DNA of 64,000 nucleotides from Glebionis coronaria (Eukaryota; Streptophyta; Magnoliopsida; Asterales; Asteraceae), in contig CM046878.1 in assembly GCA_025667525.1 (NCBI GenBank), forward strand, positions 517,026,274 through 517,090,273, in the 5' to 3' direction. Each line of letters starts with the position of its first letter. The first letter of the stretch is position 1. A program made the position numbers and the translations under genes. The notes beneath the pieces were generated by a model, which was given only the letters and a program-made list of their open reading frames with translations, searched no databases and was not told the DNA's origin. This document shows, piece by piece, positions 11,195 to 23,306 of the stretch.

Positions 11195-11975
11195 TGCTTC
11201 AACCTAGTTTTCTTCTTTAAGAGCATCAAAAATCTTCTTTGGTTCTGCTTGAGAGAGAAAACAGGCAAAAACAAACATTCTTGAACAAAAGGAGTATCAT
11301 CCTTCTTATGTATATTAGCAATGAATCCACCATGAATCTTCTTCTTCCCCTATTTTGAAAAGGAATATCAATATCACTAATTATTTGAGTGGGAGAATGA
11401 ATTTTAGCCACCTTTGTAAGAATTCATCTCCCAAATATTATGTTGTCATGAATTGTGGATTCCAATTGCCAAGATTCCCTTCATCACTACTTTCATGCCC
11501 ACTTGATATAGGAGATATGTAGTCAGCGGCTGGAACGTGGCCACTGACACCTTCTTTGGGTATGGGATCTTCAACAAGTTCAAGAATAGTTTTGTTAGAG
11601 GATGAAAGCCAGCTGTCAGCGGCTGAATCTAAAGTGTCATAGACTGGTATAGAGTTGTCAGCGGATGAAGATTCATTGTTTCATCAACTTGTGGCTCCAC
11701 TTGTTGCTTTCTTTCCTCTTCTTTTGTAGCAGTAGATGCTTTAATGAACTCTTCACTCTAAATGGGTATGTTGATAAAGTTGAAAGAAGGAGTGGGTTCA
11801 TCTGCATGTGATCCTTTAATCTCATTGACCTGTATACATGCATTATCAACAATAGGTGCTTCCAAACATCTGGATTAGTTAAAAACATATAATTCATGGA
11901 TCTAGACAACGGCTCCAAATCAAACAGCCAGTTTGGTCCAGACTCAGGATCATTAGGTTTATTCTCCAAGAAGTC
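11195..11975 (-). other. Integrase-RT linker of A, ending at the A/B junction
   Basis: Minus-strand linker matching 2061-2862 of C, starting mid-protein with [18 protein letters not shown]. It includes motif copies near 11521-11549, 11616-11627 and 11655-11666. The open stretch 11673-11981 crosses into B by chance. It stops at 11971-11975 because of the junction. Confidence 0.7.
11971..11975. other. Head-to-head junction with AAGTC microhomology
   Basis: Left of here the sequence follows the A linker (expected AAGAAGTCAACATG, plus strand, as in the C copy in reverse). Right of here it follows RT (AAAGTCTACCAAAT, as in the A copy in reverse). The bases AAGTC are shared by both parents, typical of end joining or template switching. 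Confidence 0.7.
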
Positions 11976-12455
11976 TACCAAATGGATGTGAAGAGTTCCT
12001 TTTTATATGACACACTGAAAGAAGAAGTTTATGTGATGCAGTCTCCCGGTTTTGAAGATCCTGAGCATCCAAACAAGGTTTATAGAGTGAAAAAGTCAAT
12101 GTATGGCCTTCATCAGGCCCTTAGAGCTTGGTATGGTACTCTTTCCACATACTTGGTGGAAAATGGCTTTAAGAGGGGCACCATATATTAGACTTTATTC
12201 ACCAAGCAGAAAGGGAAGGATTTTCTACTTGTTCAGGTCTATGTTGATGATATCATCTTTGGTTCATCCAACCAAAGGATGAGTGATGATTTCTCAAAGC
12301 TTATAACAGATAAATTTCAGATGAGTGCCATGGGAAAGATTAACTTTTTTATTGGTTTACAAGTTCAGCAGAAAGAAGATGGTATTTTTATCTCTTAAGA
12401 CAAATATGTGGCTGAAATTTTGAAGAAGTTTGGTTTCTCATCCCATGAGAAACGA
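11976..12455 (+). pseudogene. copia reverse transcriptase C-terminal part, copy B
   Basis: Starts at [20 protein letters not shown], within the first catalytic-Asp motif, so the fingers are missing. It continues [22 protein letters not shown] and, after one TAG near 12190, reaches the catalytic YVDDIIFGSSNQRMS near 12240 and the thumb-like MGKINFFIGLQVQQKEDGIFIS. The open stretch 11982-12191 is its first piece. No function is expected because the N-terminal half is gone. Confidence 0.85.
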
Positions 12456-13184
12456 GCTAGCACACCCATGGATAGGGAATATCCCTGGGGAAAGCTTGGA
12501 GATGGAAAGGAAGTTGATGTTAGGCATTATGGATCAATGATTGGATCATTGATGTATCTCACAGCTTCAAGGCCTGACATTATGTTTGCAGTATGTGCAT
12601 GTGCACGTCATCAAGTGACTCCCAAGGAATGTCACCTTCATGCTGTCAAGAGAATTTTTAGGTACCTTAGATGTTTTCCAACATTGGGATTATGGTATCC
12701 TAGAGACTCTCCATTGGAGCTTATTGGCTATTTACACAGTGATTATGGTGGTGATAATGAGGATAGAAAGTCCACAACTGGTGGATGTCAATTCTTTGGA
12801 AGCAGACTTATATCTTAGTAATGCAAGAAGCAAACTATGGTAGCCAATTCAACAATATAGGTTGAGTATGTAGCAGCTGCTGCATGATGTGGGCAAGTGC
12901 TATGGATTCAAAATCAGCTTTTAGATTATGGGTACAATTTTATGCATACTAAGATTTTTGTAGATAATAACAGTACATTGTGAATTATTAAGAATCATGT
13001 ACATCATTCTAAAACCAAACACATAGAAATCAGGCATCATTTTATAAGGGATTGTTTTGAAAAACGTTTGATATTTTCAAATAAAATAAACACAGAGAAA
13101 AATGTGTCTGATCTTTTAACTAAACCTTTTTATGTTGGGAGATTTCAATACCGGGTTTCAAGTTTTGGAATGATCAATCCATAA
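12456..13184 (+). pseudogene. copia RNase H, copy B
   Basis: Collinear with 9723-10422. It is open from 12408 to 12818 (RHYGSMIGSLMYLTASRPDI, SDYGGDNEDRKSTTGGCQ), then TAG replaces the Trp codon of SW in A, followed by more stops. It ends NGMINP-like at about 13183 as GMINP. The RNase H acidic residues are partly retained, but the frame is interrupted. Confidence 0.85.
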
Positions 13185-14360
13185 ATTATGTGGTTTTTGA
13201 AACTGATGTGAAGTATGTACAAGATGTGTACTCTTGTTAGTTTTTGTAAAAGTTACATTTTCTACTTTTTTTTCTATCCACTGACAAAGGTATTCTATCC
13301 GCTGACATAGTGGAAAGAAGCCGATGATAGCTTTTAACAGTGCAGGCATGTAGGGAAATTGTAAATATGGATACAGAGTTTCTTATGGACTAAAGGAATG
13401 TGCCAAAAGGTTTATTTATGATGGTTGGAAAATTTCCATTCCTATCTTAAAATAAATATTTTGCCACATATATATTTGCGCATAATTTAAGGGGAGGTTT
13501 AGGATAACCTTTAGGCTCTTGGATATTCTTACAATGCTCTTACCATAATTATAGATTGTGTCCACAGGTGATTGGGGGTTAGAAGTTATGATGTCGTGTT
13601 TTTCTTAATATGACAAAATTTCTAATTTTCAAGGCACTGTAGCATGCACGTAATATATTTTGCATGCATGCTGCCAAGACATTTAGACCTAGAATTGGGA
13701 TGGTTGGTTTGGGAGACTTGGTTATATATTTTTGGGTTTAATTGGGAGTTAAAAAGATATTATATGAGATAACTTCATACTTTTGGACTTTGTGAGCAAG
13801 GGACACTTGAGGACACTCATATCTATCTTGTGTAAGAAAGTGTGTGTGATTGAACAGTGCTTGCAAAACTCAGTCTTTTTGAAGATAAGATAACTCTCTT
13901 AGGATTAATTATCTTTGTTATGTCTTTTATTTTTCTTTATTCTTTTTATTTTGACCTCCTAAAAAACACATTTTATCCACAGACAAACACACTTTTAGCC
14001 CTAGACAAAGTAATTTTATCCGCTGACAAATATAGCTGTTGCCGCTGACAAAATTTTGACCGTGGAAAACTACTAGGGTCCTACCTAGTTGTTACTTTTA
14101 CGATATTTTGAGCCGTAATTTTTGGGGAGTGGTTATTTTCTTTAATTGGTATGAGATAAGTTGTAATTTTTCAAAGATTTTCATGATGACTTTTGAGAAA
14201 TTTTCTCACTTACCTCATTTTTCAACTAATCACGTCCCACTTATTTTTACTATATATCTGACTCACCATATCTTGTACAGGGCAACTTGCATTATTTGTT
14301 TCACATACATATTTTACACACTACCGTTTTACCTTTATTCAAATCTTTTTACTTATATCA
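13185..14360 (+). other. Non-coding spacer between RNase H and ORF3 (B)
   Basis: Reverse-complement counterpart of 8532-9722. The purine tract TAAGGGGAGG lies at 13488-13497. Motif copies occur near 13277-13307 and 13973-14050. Short open stretches here are not conserved between A and B. Confidence 0.6.
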
Positions 14361-14430
14361 ATGGCGCCAAAGTTTAGACCTGCTGCTGCTGTGTTGGAAT
14401 TCAAATATCAACATAATATGCTTGCATATT
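14361..14430 (+). pseudogene. ORF3 of element B, 5' exon-like piece before insertion
   Basis: Begins at the Met codon at 14361 (MAPKF, as in A at 8531) and reads VLEFKYQHNMLAY before the H insertion. The partial codon at 14430 joins in frame to 26769 when H and one ATATT copy are removed. So H inserted into coding sequence of B without loss of bases. Confidence 0.8.
14426..14430. repeat. Target-site duplication ATATT of element H, left copy
   Basis: ATATT directly before the LTR; the identical right copy is at 26764-26768. A and B agree base for base around the site when one copy is removed, apart from ordinary substitutions. Confidence 0.9.
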
Positions 14431-15728
14431 TGTAACACCCCCAAATTTATACAACTCAATACAGCGGAAGACTCGTTGGTGTTACGGGATAGCACATTAC
14501 TCACATCATAGACAACGCATAAAAATCGCGTCGTTTATTAATAAAGCATTTCCATTCATAAATATCAAAGTTACATCGGTCCCAAGTCATTATATTTCAT
14601 ACAAAGTTTAACAAAGTATTTGAATGGAAAATGTTGTTTAAGTGCGGGCCATGAATTCTTGTTGTCTTCCCGAGAATTACCTTCAAGTACCTGAGATAAA
14701 ACATGTTAAAAGAAAAGGTCAGCGATAACGCCGAGTGAATTCATAGAGTTTAATAAATTCCATCAATATAGTATCAGTATAAAAGTATTACTGAAAATCA
14801 TTTTTGTACAAATCGTTTTGATAGGCCATAAAATAGCCAAAGTCATTTTATACAAATCCTTATCGAAAATCATAATATAGGCATTTGCCTTAAAAGTTAT
14901 TATACGAGCCAATGTCGTAAAAACATCATACAATACGTCTTATGACGTTGTATAAAATCAAATAAAAACCGTTATATGAATATGGTTATGAAAACCAAAA
15001 CACAAACATAATATCATTAGTATGACCCTGTATTGCTAGTCAGGCAATACATCGTAATTCGAAGCGTCTAGTAGTGTTTCGTTAGTTTTTGGATTATTAT
15101 AAGCCGCATGACATTGTTACCTTACTAAACCAACAACGGGTAGCTAACCCGATACAAATTTTGCCCATCTAAAGTAGCGTGTCGTCACAAAGGTCACGCT
15201 ATGGAAATCTTCTCATACATAAATTCGCTTACCAATCAATGTGGCACGACGGGGATCAACCGTCAAGGCGCGAACTGGGGTGATCGTCCCCAAATAGTAC
15301 TATTAAATGCATAAGCGTCTACCAAATCCCGGTAGTTCACAATTCATGCTAATGGGACTTTTAGTGACATAACCTAACTTTAATAATCCATGTAATTTCA
15401 TCTATCGGGTCCTTTAATCATTTATCGGGTCATACAATCGGGCCATTCAATCATTCGGGTCCAAATCAATAAACAAACAATCGGGACAAATGGTGTCCAA
15501 ACTTTTATAAAAACTAACATGTTATCCCCCTCGCGGGTTTATAAAGCATTTATAAAACATTTAAAAGAGTGCGAGGCTATGAACTCACGTTGATATGGGA
15601 AGGCGGGTTATCGGCGATTCGGTCGTGCGGTACGTGCTTCAATCACGGAAACCTAGACAAATAATAATCGGTCTTAGACTCATGTCCAATGACTTTTATA
15701 AAAATACCAATTATGTATACATATGATG

Positions 15729-15809
<81 letters not shown>

Positions 15810-17941
15810 ATCAAGTGGGTTTACATATCCTCATTTACTCATTCTAGTGTTATATGTCGATAACTTTTATACTAGTTTTCCTCGTTTTACCTATTTACGC
15901 GTTTTAAGTCCAATAAACTTATATAAGTTCCTTAACTTGTTTTAATCCTTGTTATACTTATATTATCAGTACATACACTTTCAAGTTGGGCCCAAATGGG
16001 TTAAGTCCAATAATAAGTTTATAAGTGTTCTAGTCCATTTTTGTTGTATTATTAGTCCAATAACGTTAATTTAGTCCGTTAACGTCCGTATTTCTTATAG
16101 TTCGGGTTTTATCGGTTTTTACTTGTATTAGTTACTTAAACATCAGTATATGACTTTTATAAACTTTACATTAGACGGGTTTGGTCGTCTAAGTTTTATT
16201 TGGCGAAAAACGTTAATTTCACGGCGATAGCCGAAAAAGTCGTAAAAATCAAGTTTATAGTTTTTATTACTTATAAATATTATTTTACCACCATTTATAT
16301 AATTTACCCATTTAATTAACCTTTTATACATTTATATAAATAAGTTTTATAAGTTGTGGGTTTATATTTTTACATTTTATATATTATAATGTGAGTGCTT
16401 ATATAATAATAATAAACATTATTTCCAAAAATCTGATTTTTAACTTCATGTTCACCATTTTTAACATATATAGAGTTCTATAATGAATTAGAAGCTCAAA
16501 TTTTTATCACATAAACTACATGATATGTGCTACATTTAACTCTTCTATGGCTACTGTTGAATCATCTTCTAAATATTTTCTAAAAATCGTCCAAAACAGT
16601 AACCTCAGATTTATACCCTAAACTTGTTTTGATCATATCTCACTCATTACAATGATTCCATTGCATGGCCAACTCTCACATGTGTACAAGACCCATAGCT
16701 TACTGTAAATCCATTCTACTTCATCATTTTATCATATTACCATATAGTTCTTTACTGTTTTATACAGTCATCAAATTTAACCAAGATTTTAACCTTGTTT
16801 CTTATGGTTTTTCACCTTTTTATCCATGATTATCAACAACAAATCCCCACATAACATTTTTATCATCATATAATCATCATAAATATATACAATAGGAAAT
16901 AAAATACATGTTTACATAATCAAAATAACAAGAAGTTGAGGAGGACAATCTTTATACCACCATGATGATGTAGGTTGTGATCAAAACATGGATTTGGATG
17001 GAGAAACTTGTGATGTACCAAGACCATCTTCATGACCACCAATCTTCATAAAATCCTTGTGGAAAATCAGCCATAATACTCCATAGAAACTCCTCCTTGG
17101 ATGTTATAACTTTCACCAATCAATAGGGCTTCAAAAGGACTTCAACATGTATATGAATAACATGGGATTTTGTGGTTAATTTTGATCAAATGAGGGTGTT
17201 CTTGGGGAGGATGGGACGAACTAGGTGAGAGAGTTGAGAGGATTTTGAGGGTGGTTTGCATGTAAGAAATGAGAATGGTGGTATTAGCTAGTTGGTTTTG
17301 GAAGTGGAAAGCTTACATTGTAAGCTTACTTACATGTGTAAGTTACTTAACTAGAAACTTGCCACCAAATTGGTGTGGTGGCTTCTTTAGGCCGGTTTTG
17401 ATGGGGGTGGGACAAGTTTCCCACTTGTCTCATCCCCATTTATTTACGGGTACTCCTCGATTCTAGTTTCCTCGATTTGCGTGCCCTCGGGTCGTTTTAC
17501 GAAAAACGTTTTTATAAATTATGAATCACCGTCACAAAACGAATCCAATAAAAATTGTCTCATCAAAAACGGAGTTCGAAAACGTAAATACGTAATCCTA
17601 AGGTTTCCGGTTTAGTCGTAAAGGACGTTAAAATAAAATCGTAAGTCCTAATCTCTTCTCGTAAATTTGTGAGTTTATGAAACAACACAAATTTAAAACT
17701 CCAAAATAATATTCGTGGATAAATTTATTTTTCTGAAATGTCGGACTGTCACCAAGGACGGTGTATGTAAACGTAAGCACGTAACGTTGAATCCTCCGGT
17801 TTAGACGTAGTCGATGCTACTCCAAGACGTAAATCCAAATTTCTTCCCAAAAATATGTGAGTTCATATTGTAACATTAAAATAATGTTTTTAAATAATAT
17901 TCGAGAATAAAATATCAACCATAAATTGACGGATTGTCACA
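14431..17941 (-). repeat. 3' LTR of element H (left)
   Basis: 3,511 bp, plus strand TGTAACACCC to GTCACA, hence minus strand TG to CA. Carries a (TA)n tract at about 15731-15806 that is much shorter in the partner. The small open stretches at 16143-16331 and 17269-17466 recur unchanged in the other LTR and are not genes. Confidence 0.9.
15731..15806. repeat. (TA)n microsatellite in H left LTR
   Basis: A run of roughly 38 TA units; the matching place in the right LTR (about 24611-24627) has about eight. The difference explains most of the 54-bp length gap between the two LTRs. Confidence 0.95.
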
Positions 17942-17960
17942 ACATTTACCCCTAAACAGG
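17942..17960 (-). other. Polypurine tract of element H
   Basis: Minus-strand TTTAGGGGTAAATGT directly precedes the LTR start (TGTGACAATCC). A similar string recurs near 19850-19866 inside the element. Confidence 0.6.
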
Positions 17961-20900
17961 ATCTTTGTCCTCAAAGATCATCTTACCTTACTACTCGCTT
18001 CTTATAGAGTTAAAGCCATGTGGGTATTTCCTCCACACTCGGTCTTTTCTCACAAGTGTAATCCATTATAATACGCGAGTTTCATCAAACATAACTACGG
18101 GAATAAGATCAGGCTAAATGTTGACTTACTTTCTCTATCCATGATATTCACGGGTTTTTGATGAATGCAACTTTTCGCCGATCTAAGCTCTACTAAGAAT
18201 AATCAGATTCTCGCTTGATAGATATTCCATCAAGTTCGATTTACGAAAATTCACGCAGTCCTTGAAGTCCTAGGGTAGATCCAGCTTATATGCCTTCCAA
18301 TCCCAACTTTTACATCATCTCAATGGTCCCATACAATCGGGGACTTATATCCCATGATTTGTCAGATCATGAATTCATTTTTTTCCAAGGTTAAAAATTG
18401 TGGCATAACTTCGCTACCCATTTGGAACTTCAAGATCTACATTTCACATTCACATAACCTCTTGCCCACTACCGGCTGTCAATAATCAGATCCTAATTTC
18501 AACAATCATTTCAGATCTCGCGGGTCGGGTATTTTGCAAGGATAGGTTCGCCATCATAGGAAACCTTAAACCTAAAAGACATGTCCAACTCACAATGGGT
18601 GTTATGTCGGATGTCTTCATCTCAACTCCTGCTTAAAGATGCTCTAATATTTAGATCCTAACAAGATTCGATCTCGATCCTAATATGATGATCATAAATG
18701 ATAATTTCTCCAAAGGAAAACGATTATACGGTCTATTACCAAAGGTCAATCATTCAAACATAAAACAACACTTATATTATTTTGTATCGTTACTTTACCT
18801 CATCCCTTCGATTGGGGTGGTACATAGTACTCTCATCAAGGTTCGTTTTTAACGATTTCTGAGCAAATCTCTAGAAATTCGATGCGAAGCGAGGATCTTG
18901 ATATATAGATGATCGATACAAGCACACTATGTTTACATAACTCTTTTGCATTTATCATTAACGGGAATGATATTAGCAGATTTGGTCAGTCTGTCGACGA
19001 TGACCCAAATCGAATCAAATTCAGATGATGACCTTTGCAATAGCTAGACGTTTACTAATGTATGAGGCGATATCTGCCTTCATAATTTGCCATTAGTACA
19101 ACTTCTTCAGACAAAGATACTTCTAGTCATAAATGATATAAATAGAATACTTATACTTACAAATTCCAACATAACTATATCTCACAATCTTCCACATTCA
19201 GACAATCATAAGTGGTCTTTAAAATATTTAACGTAATCGGCTTCTCAATTCTTAATGGTTCACATTAGCCGCGAACCTCTTTTATAATCTATATTATCCC
19301 TTTTTACAAACGTCGTTTATATTTAAATTGTTCGGCAATTTATTTTGCACCTTCATTATTAAGAAATATATCCTAATTGGTTCTTTATCCTTTTTATACA
19401 ATACGTCAGTAATTACGTTCACTTTCTCCTAATAAAATAAATATCACAACCGTATTTATTCAAAATTCTTTCTTCATATCTTCTATGTTTTAGTTTCGTC
19501 TTTACTATCATTTTTATCCGTTTTACTCAATCTGTCGTTCTAAAGCGTCGGTAATTATTATAATTAATTAAATAATTATTAGTTAATTTTTATGAAGCGT
19601 AAAAGTTTTAAATTTCTTAGTTCGACCAATTATATAAAATGTTTAAAAATAAATTTGAATTTAATTAACAAGATTTTTGGTTGATTTATCGAAAATAATT
19701 AATAAGATTCGTAAATGTTTGAAAATCTTTGTTTATACTTTGGTCAAAATTTTCTTAGTTGAAAAGCAAAAAGTGTCGTTTCAAATTTCAAGTCATGGTA
19801 TAAATGGTTTACTCAATCCTTCTTAAGTTATTTTGAGGTATACACAAACATTTACCCCTAAACAGAAGTTTAGTTAAATGGTTTGTGTATAAGGGAATAA
19901 TCCCTTTAAAAATCCTTTGTTAAAACATTTGTCAAAACATATTTCCATTTCTTTTCGGGAAAATCAAAAGTCTTAAAAGGGCTCTTAATTTTTAAAGAGT
20001 CAATATATTCCATCATCTATTAATCACATGGTTAAATCATGTAAAGGTTCAAGTCTTTAATCACGTGTTAATTATTCGAGGTACATGTTTTTATCGTTCG
20101 GCCAATTCAGGGCAATCCATAAATAATTATTAACTCATTCTTATTCTTATAAACAAATAAATGGTCCTTAATGATCACGAGCATGAATTTATCAAATTAC
20201 ATTCTACACACGTGATTCACCAAATTTATGAATACTACATGTGCATTGGTCAATCCAAACGACATCACGTGGAACTCATAATGTTCATTACAAGCACCGG
20301 ATGTAGTGATTGGAATAGATAATCTCTTTCGCAGATGCGAAGTTGATGATAACCATGCTATGGATCAAATTTGCTAGAACCTTGTAAATGATCGAACAAT
20401 TCTTCCATTTCGAGTTATGGATATCGTTTTCGATTGTCAATTTACTCAGTCACAGAAATCTATAAATATAAGGAAAGATAACACCATAGCTTTTCAGGAT
20501 GACAGGCTTGGTATAATAAAATCTTTCTCCGATAACTTTCTCAATTGTACAGTAATTCCTTAAATTCAGATGGTGCTGACGTACAGTGCACAAGCCCCAA
20601 GTGCAGCACCGGAAATATAATCAATGTCAATTTCAACTTGCCTTAATGGCAAAAGTCTAGGTAATTCATCAATAAATACCTCCTAAAGTTTCAGATAAGA
20701 TAAACATCCTTTAATAAATTCATATTAGGTTCTTCTAGGTTACAATATCTATAACTAGTTCATAACCATTCACGTTATAATTTCAAGTCTAAATACAGGA
20801 TATGATCATCCATCAAGAATTATTTAGATCACTTTTGATAATCAACATCTTATCATTTAGGGGAATTCTACTCGAGTTCCCATCAATTAAGACAATGTCG

Positions 20901-23290
20901 TCATGTCATAATCAATCAATCCATTCTACCGGCATTATCAACTTTCCAGTTTCATTACCGCCGATAAGATGTGAACTTCTCAAAAGACTAATAATAATTA
21001 ATAATCCTTCACAAATTCAAGGATATATGGAGACACAACTACTAAGAAGAGTAAGGTCAACGCATAATCTACGCGATAGAAATTTCAAATCAAATACAGA
21101 CGAAAACATTTAACGAATATGAATATATCCCATGTTTTCATAATTTGAGTACGCATTCGAAAGCTCCTCGGATCGTTACCCAGGTCATTCAAATGAAACC
21201 AAATCAAAAGAAATGATAGGAATGTCGATACATCCAGTCGGGTATCAACACTCGGTAATCAGATACTTTTCCTAAGAATCTCACTACGGGAGAATTGGAC
21301 AAGAACGGAATATCAATTTGTCAAATAAGACAAATTCCACAGATGAGTAAATTCGACTTAGAAGAATAGATGCTACAGGCACATATGTAGGTGTCCCTAA
21401 CATTATGTCCTTATTTTTCACTTCTTGCAGATCTCATTAAAATTTTTAATCTTTCACAATCCTCAAAGAAAATGTAGTGTTTATTCATTAGTTTTATGGT
21501 GACTACTAATCAGTCTTGCATAGTCCATTCCAAATTGTATGTAGGCGCGCAACTATATACAATTTCAAGATCAACGATGCAATACTCAGTTCGTCAAAAT
21601 TTTATCATCATGTTTATAATAAAAACATTTACATGCTTAATTCTTAAATAAGAATCAAAATAAATTTACAAAGATTTTCCTTGTTATGAAAACAATTAGG
21701 TTTTCCAACGCGTCTCATAAACAACTTCATTTTGATATCAATCACTTATAAATCTCACTTTGAATAATCCTTATTGTGATGAAAATTCAATTTTTTTTTC
21801 TTAATGGATACTGTTTTGTCTTATAAAAACAATGAGTGATCTGTAAAAGAGTGATGAAAAGTTGTTCATCAAGAACTAACTATAGTAAGATAGGAAATGA
21901 GCTTAGCCAAGTAATCATGAGGTTCATGACCTTGATGGCACTCAAAAAGAATAATTCACAATGTAACTCAAATCAAGATGAGTACTTGTTCAATGGTTGC
22001 ATCACTAATGCGAACATTAGGATGAAGCAATAAAAGATAGATAACATCGATACATGTAGGATTTAGCAATCAAAGGTAGTCTTTTTCATTAATCACAAAC
22101 AAGTCAAAATTGTACCGTAACATATTATGTGTCACTATGTCATACAATTCTCAGAACTCATCCTACCAACTGATATCTCAGTTAAGTTAGGGATTTTTAA
22201 AAGATACCACAATGAATACTAATCTACAAGAGTCATTAGGTGTTCCACATGTCCCGGAAGATCCATCGGTCCCAATTCAGAAGAAGATTTCTTCAATTTA
22301 TTTCCTGGACACTGGGCATCCTCATTATTGGACAATGGCCTAGGAACAACCCTTAACACAAACCTACAATCAATTAATACCTTATAATTCCATCACAGAA
22401 CTTTACGGCTTTATTAGTAATCTCATATTCCATATGGGTTAAATTTTACTTTATTCAAGTTTCAACCAATTTATACTCAATGATATATTCTACCTCATTC
22501 TCCAATACTTTCAATCTTATTCTTCGGCCTTGTAAAGGCAATACAATCTCAATATGAATCAACACTTAATTTCCAATCCTATTAGCTCTTACAACAACAA
22601 TTATCAAATGAGTCATTAATATGAAATGACTTGATCATTCAACTAGACTTCTCGGAAAGGTATTAGTGGCATGAGGCTTTTGGGTAATGGTTCCAATGAC
22701 AGCCTCAAGTGCAACATTCGCCCTTTCGATTCTCAAATTTAAGAATTGGGTGACAACGAATCAGATGACATCTTTCTAGGTGGTAATGTTTTGTCAAACT
22801 CCACTCTATAAGGAAAGATCGTCATGACATCGATATCAGATTTAATCTCGCCAATTCTTTTTCAACATCACAATCAACTAATATCTACATTTCTACGAGT
22901 ATCAACCATTTGTTGGGATCATAAATATCCACAACTTGGTTTAGATCTAGGATAGCTAGAATTCCTACGAGAATAGCTTCGATTAATTTACTAAGGGATT
23001 TAGGGTTTCTTGTGACAATCGACATCGTATAAATATCTCGTATAAAAATCAAAATAATCGTCAAACAATCATGTAATAAAATTACATCATATCTATATAA
23101 TCCAAGTTATATATATATATATTAAAATAACACTTCTCAGTCTTGGTCTTGTCGGTAACTCGGGAATTCTTCGGCACCGTTATAGTCAAAAGATTTTTAG
23201 ACATTTTTAGGAAAATGTTTATAGTTAAAAGATTTTGAAATGTTTTATTCAAAACCTTGGTTTTAAAAATCTTTCGTTCTCTATAACGAG
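17961..23290 (-). pseudogene. Decayed gag-pol interior of H
   Basis: About 5.3 kb without a usable ORF. Two gypsy signatures are still legible on the minus strand: YEFHVMSFGLTNA of RT at 20221-20280 and [18 protein letters not shown] of integrase at about 18962-19015. Their order and spacing (about 1.25 kb) fit gypsy RT, RNase H, integrase. The AT-rich part around 19300-19850 shows nothing recognisable, and no gag knuckle was found between 20600 and 23290. The open stretch at 20802-21113 has no match to known domains. Confidence 0.65.
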
Positions 23291-23304
23291 AGCTCTGGTA
23301 CCAA
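23291..23304 (-). other. Primer-binding site of H, tRNA-Met type
   Basis: Minus strand TGGTACCAGAGCTC, two bases inside the LTR end; resembles TGGTATCAGAGC, complementary to the 3' end of initiator tRNA-Met, with one change. Confidence 0.8.
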
Positions 23305-23306
23305 AC

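Larger units (their letters stand above)
4995..11975 (-). mobile_element. Element A: 3' half of a copia element
   Basis: On the minus strand, from 11975 down to 4995, it reads integrase-RT linker, RT, RNase H, non-coding spacer, ORF3, polypurine tract and 3' LTR. Everything upstream of the linker is missing. From the RT inward it is collinear with B, which runs the other way, so the pair forms a large inverted repeat with arms of about 5.9 kb. No matching 5' LTR or target-site duplication is visible. Confidence 0.85.

Noticed and set aside
15000..15600. Possible CRISPR-like or tandem array in the spaced ATCGGGTC-type strings of the H LTR
   Set aside because: Only short irregular repeats; plant LTR context, no spacers of constant size.
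17269..17466. 65-codon frame repeated at 26091-26288
   Set aside because: LTR sequence of H; identical only because the LTRs are.
20802..21113. 103-codon frame inside H
   Set aside because: Plus-strand, opposite to the element, no known domain, chance length in AT-rich DNA.
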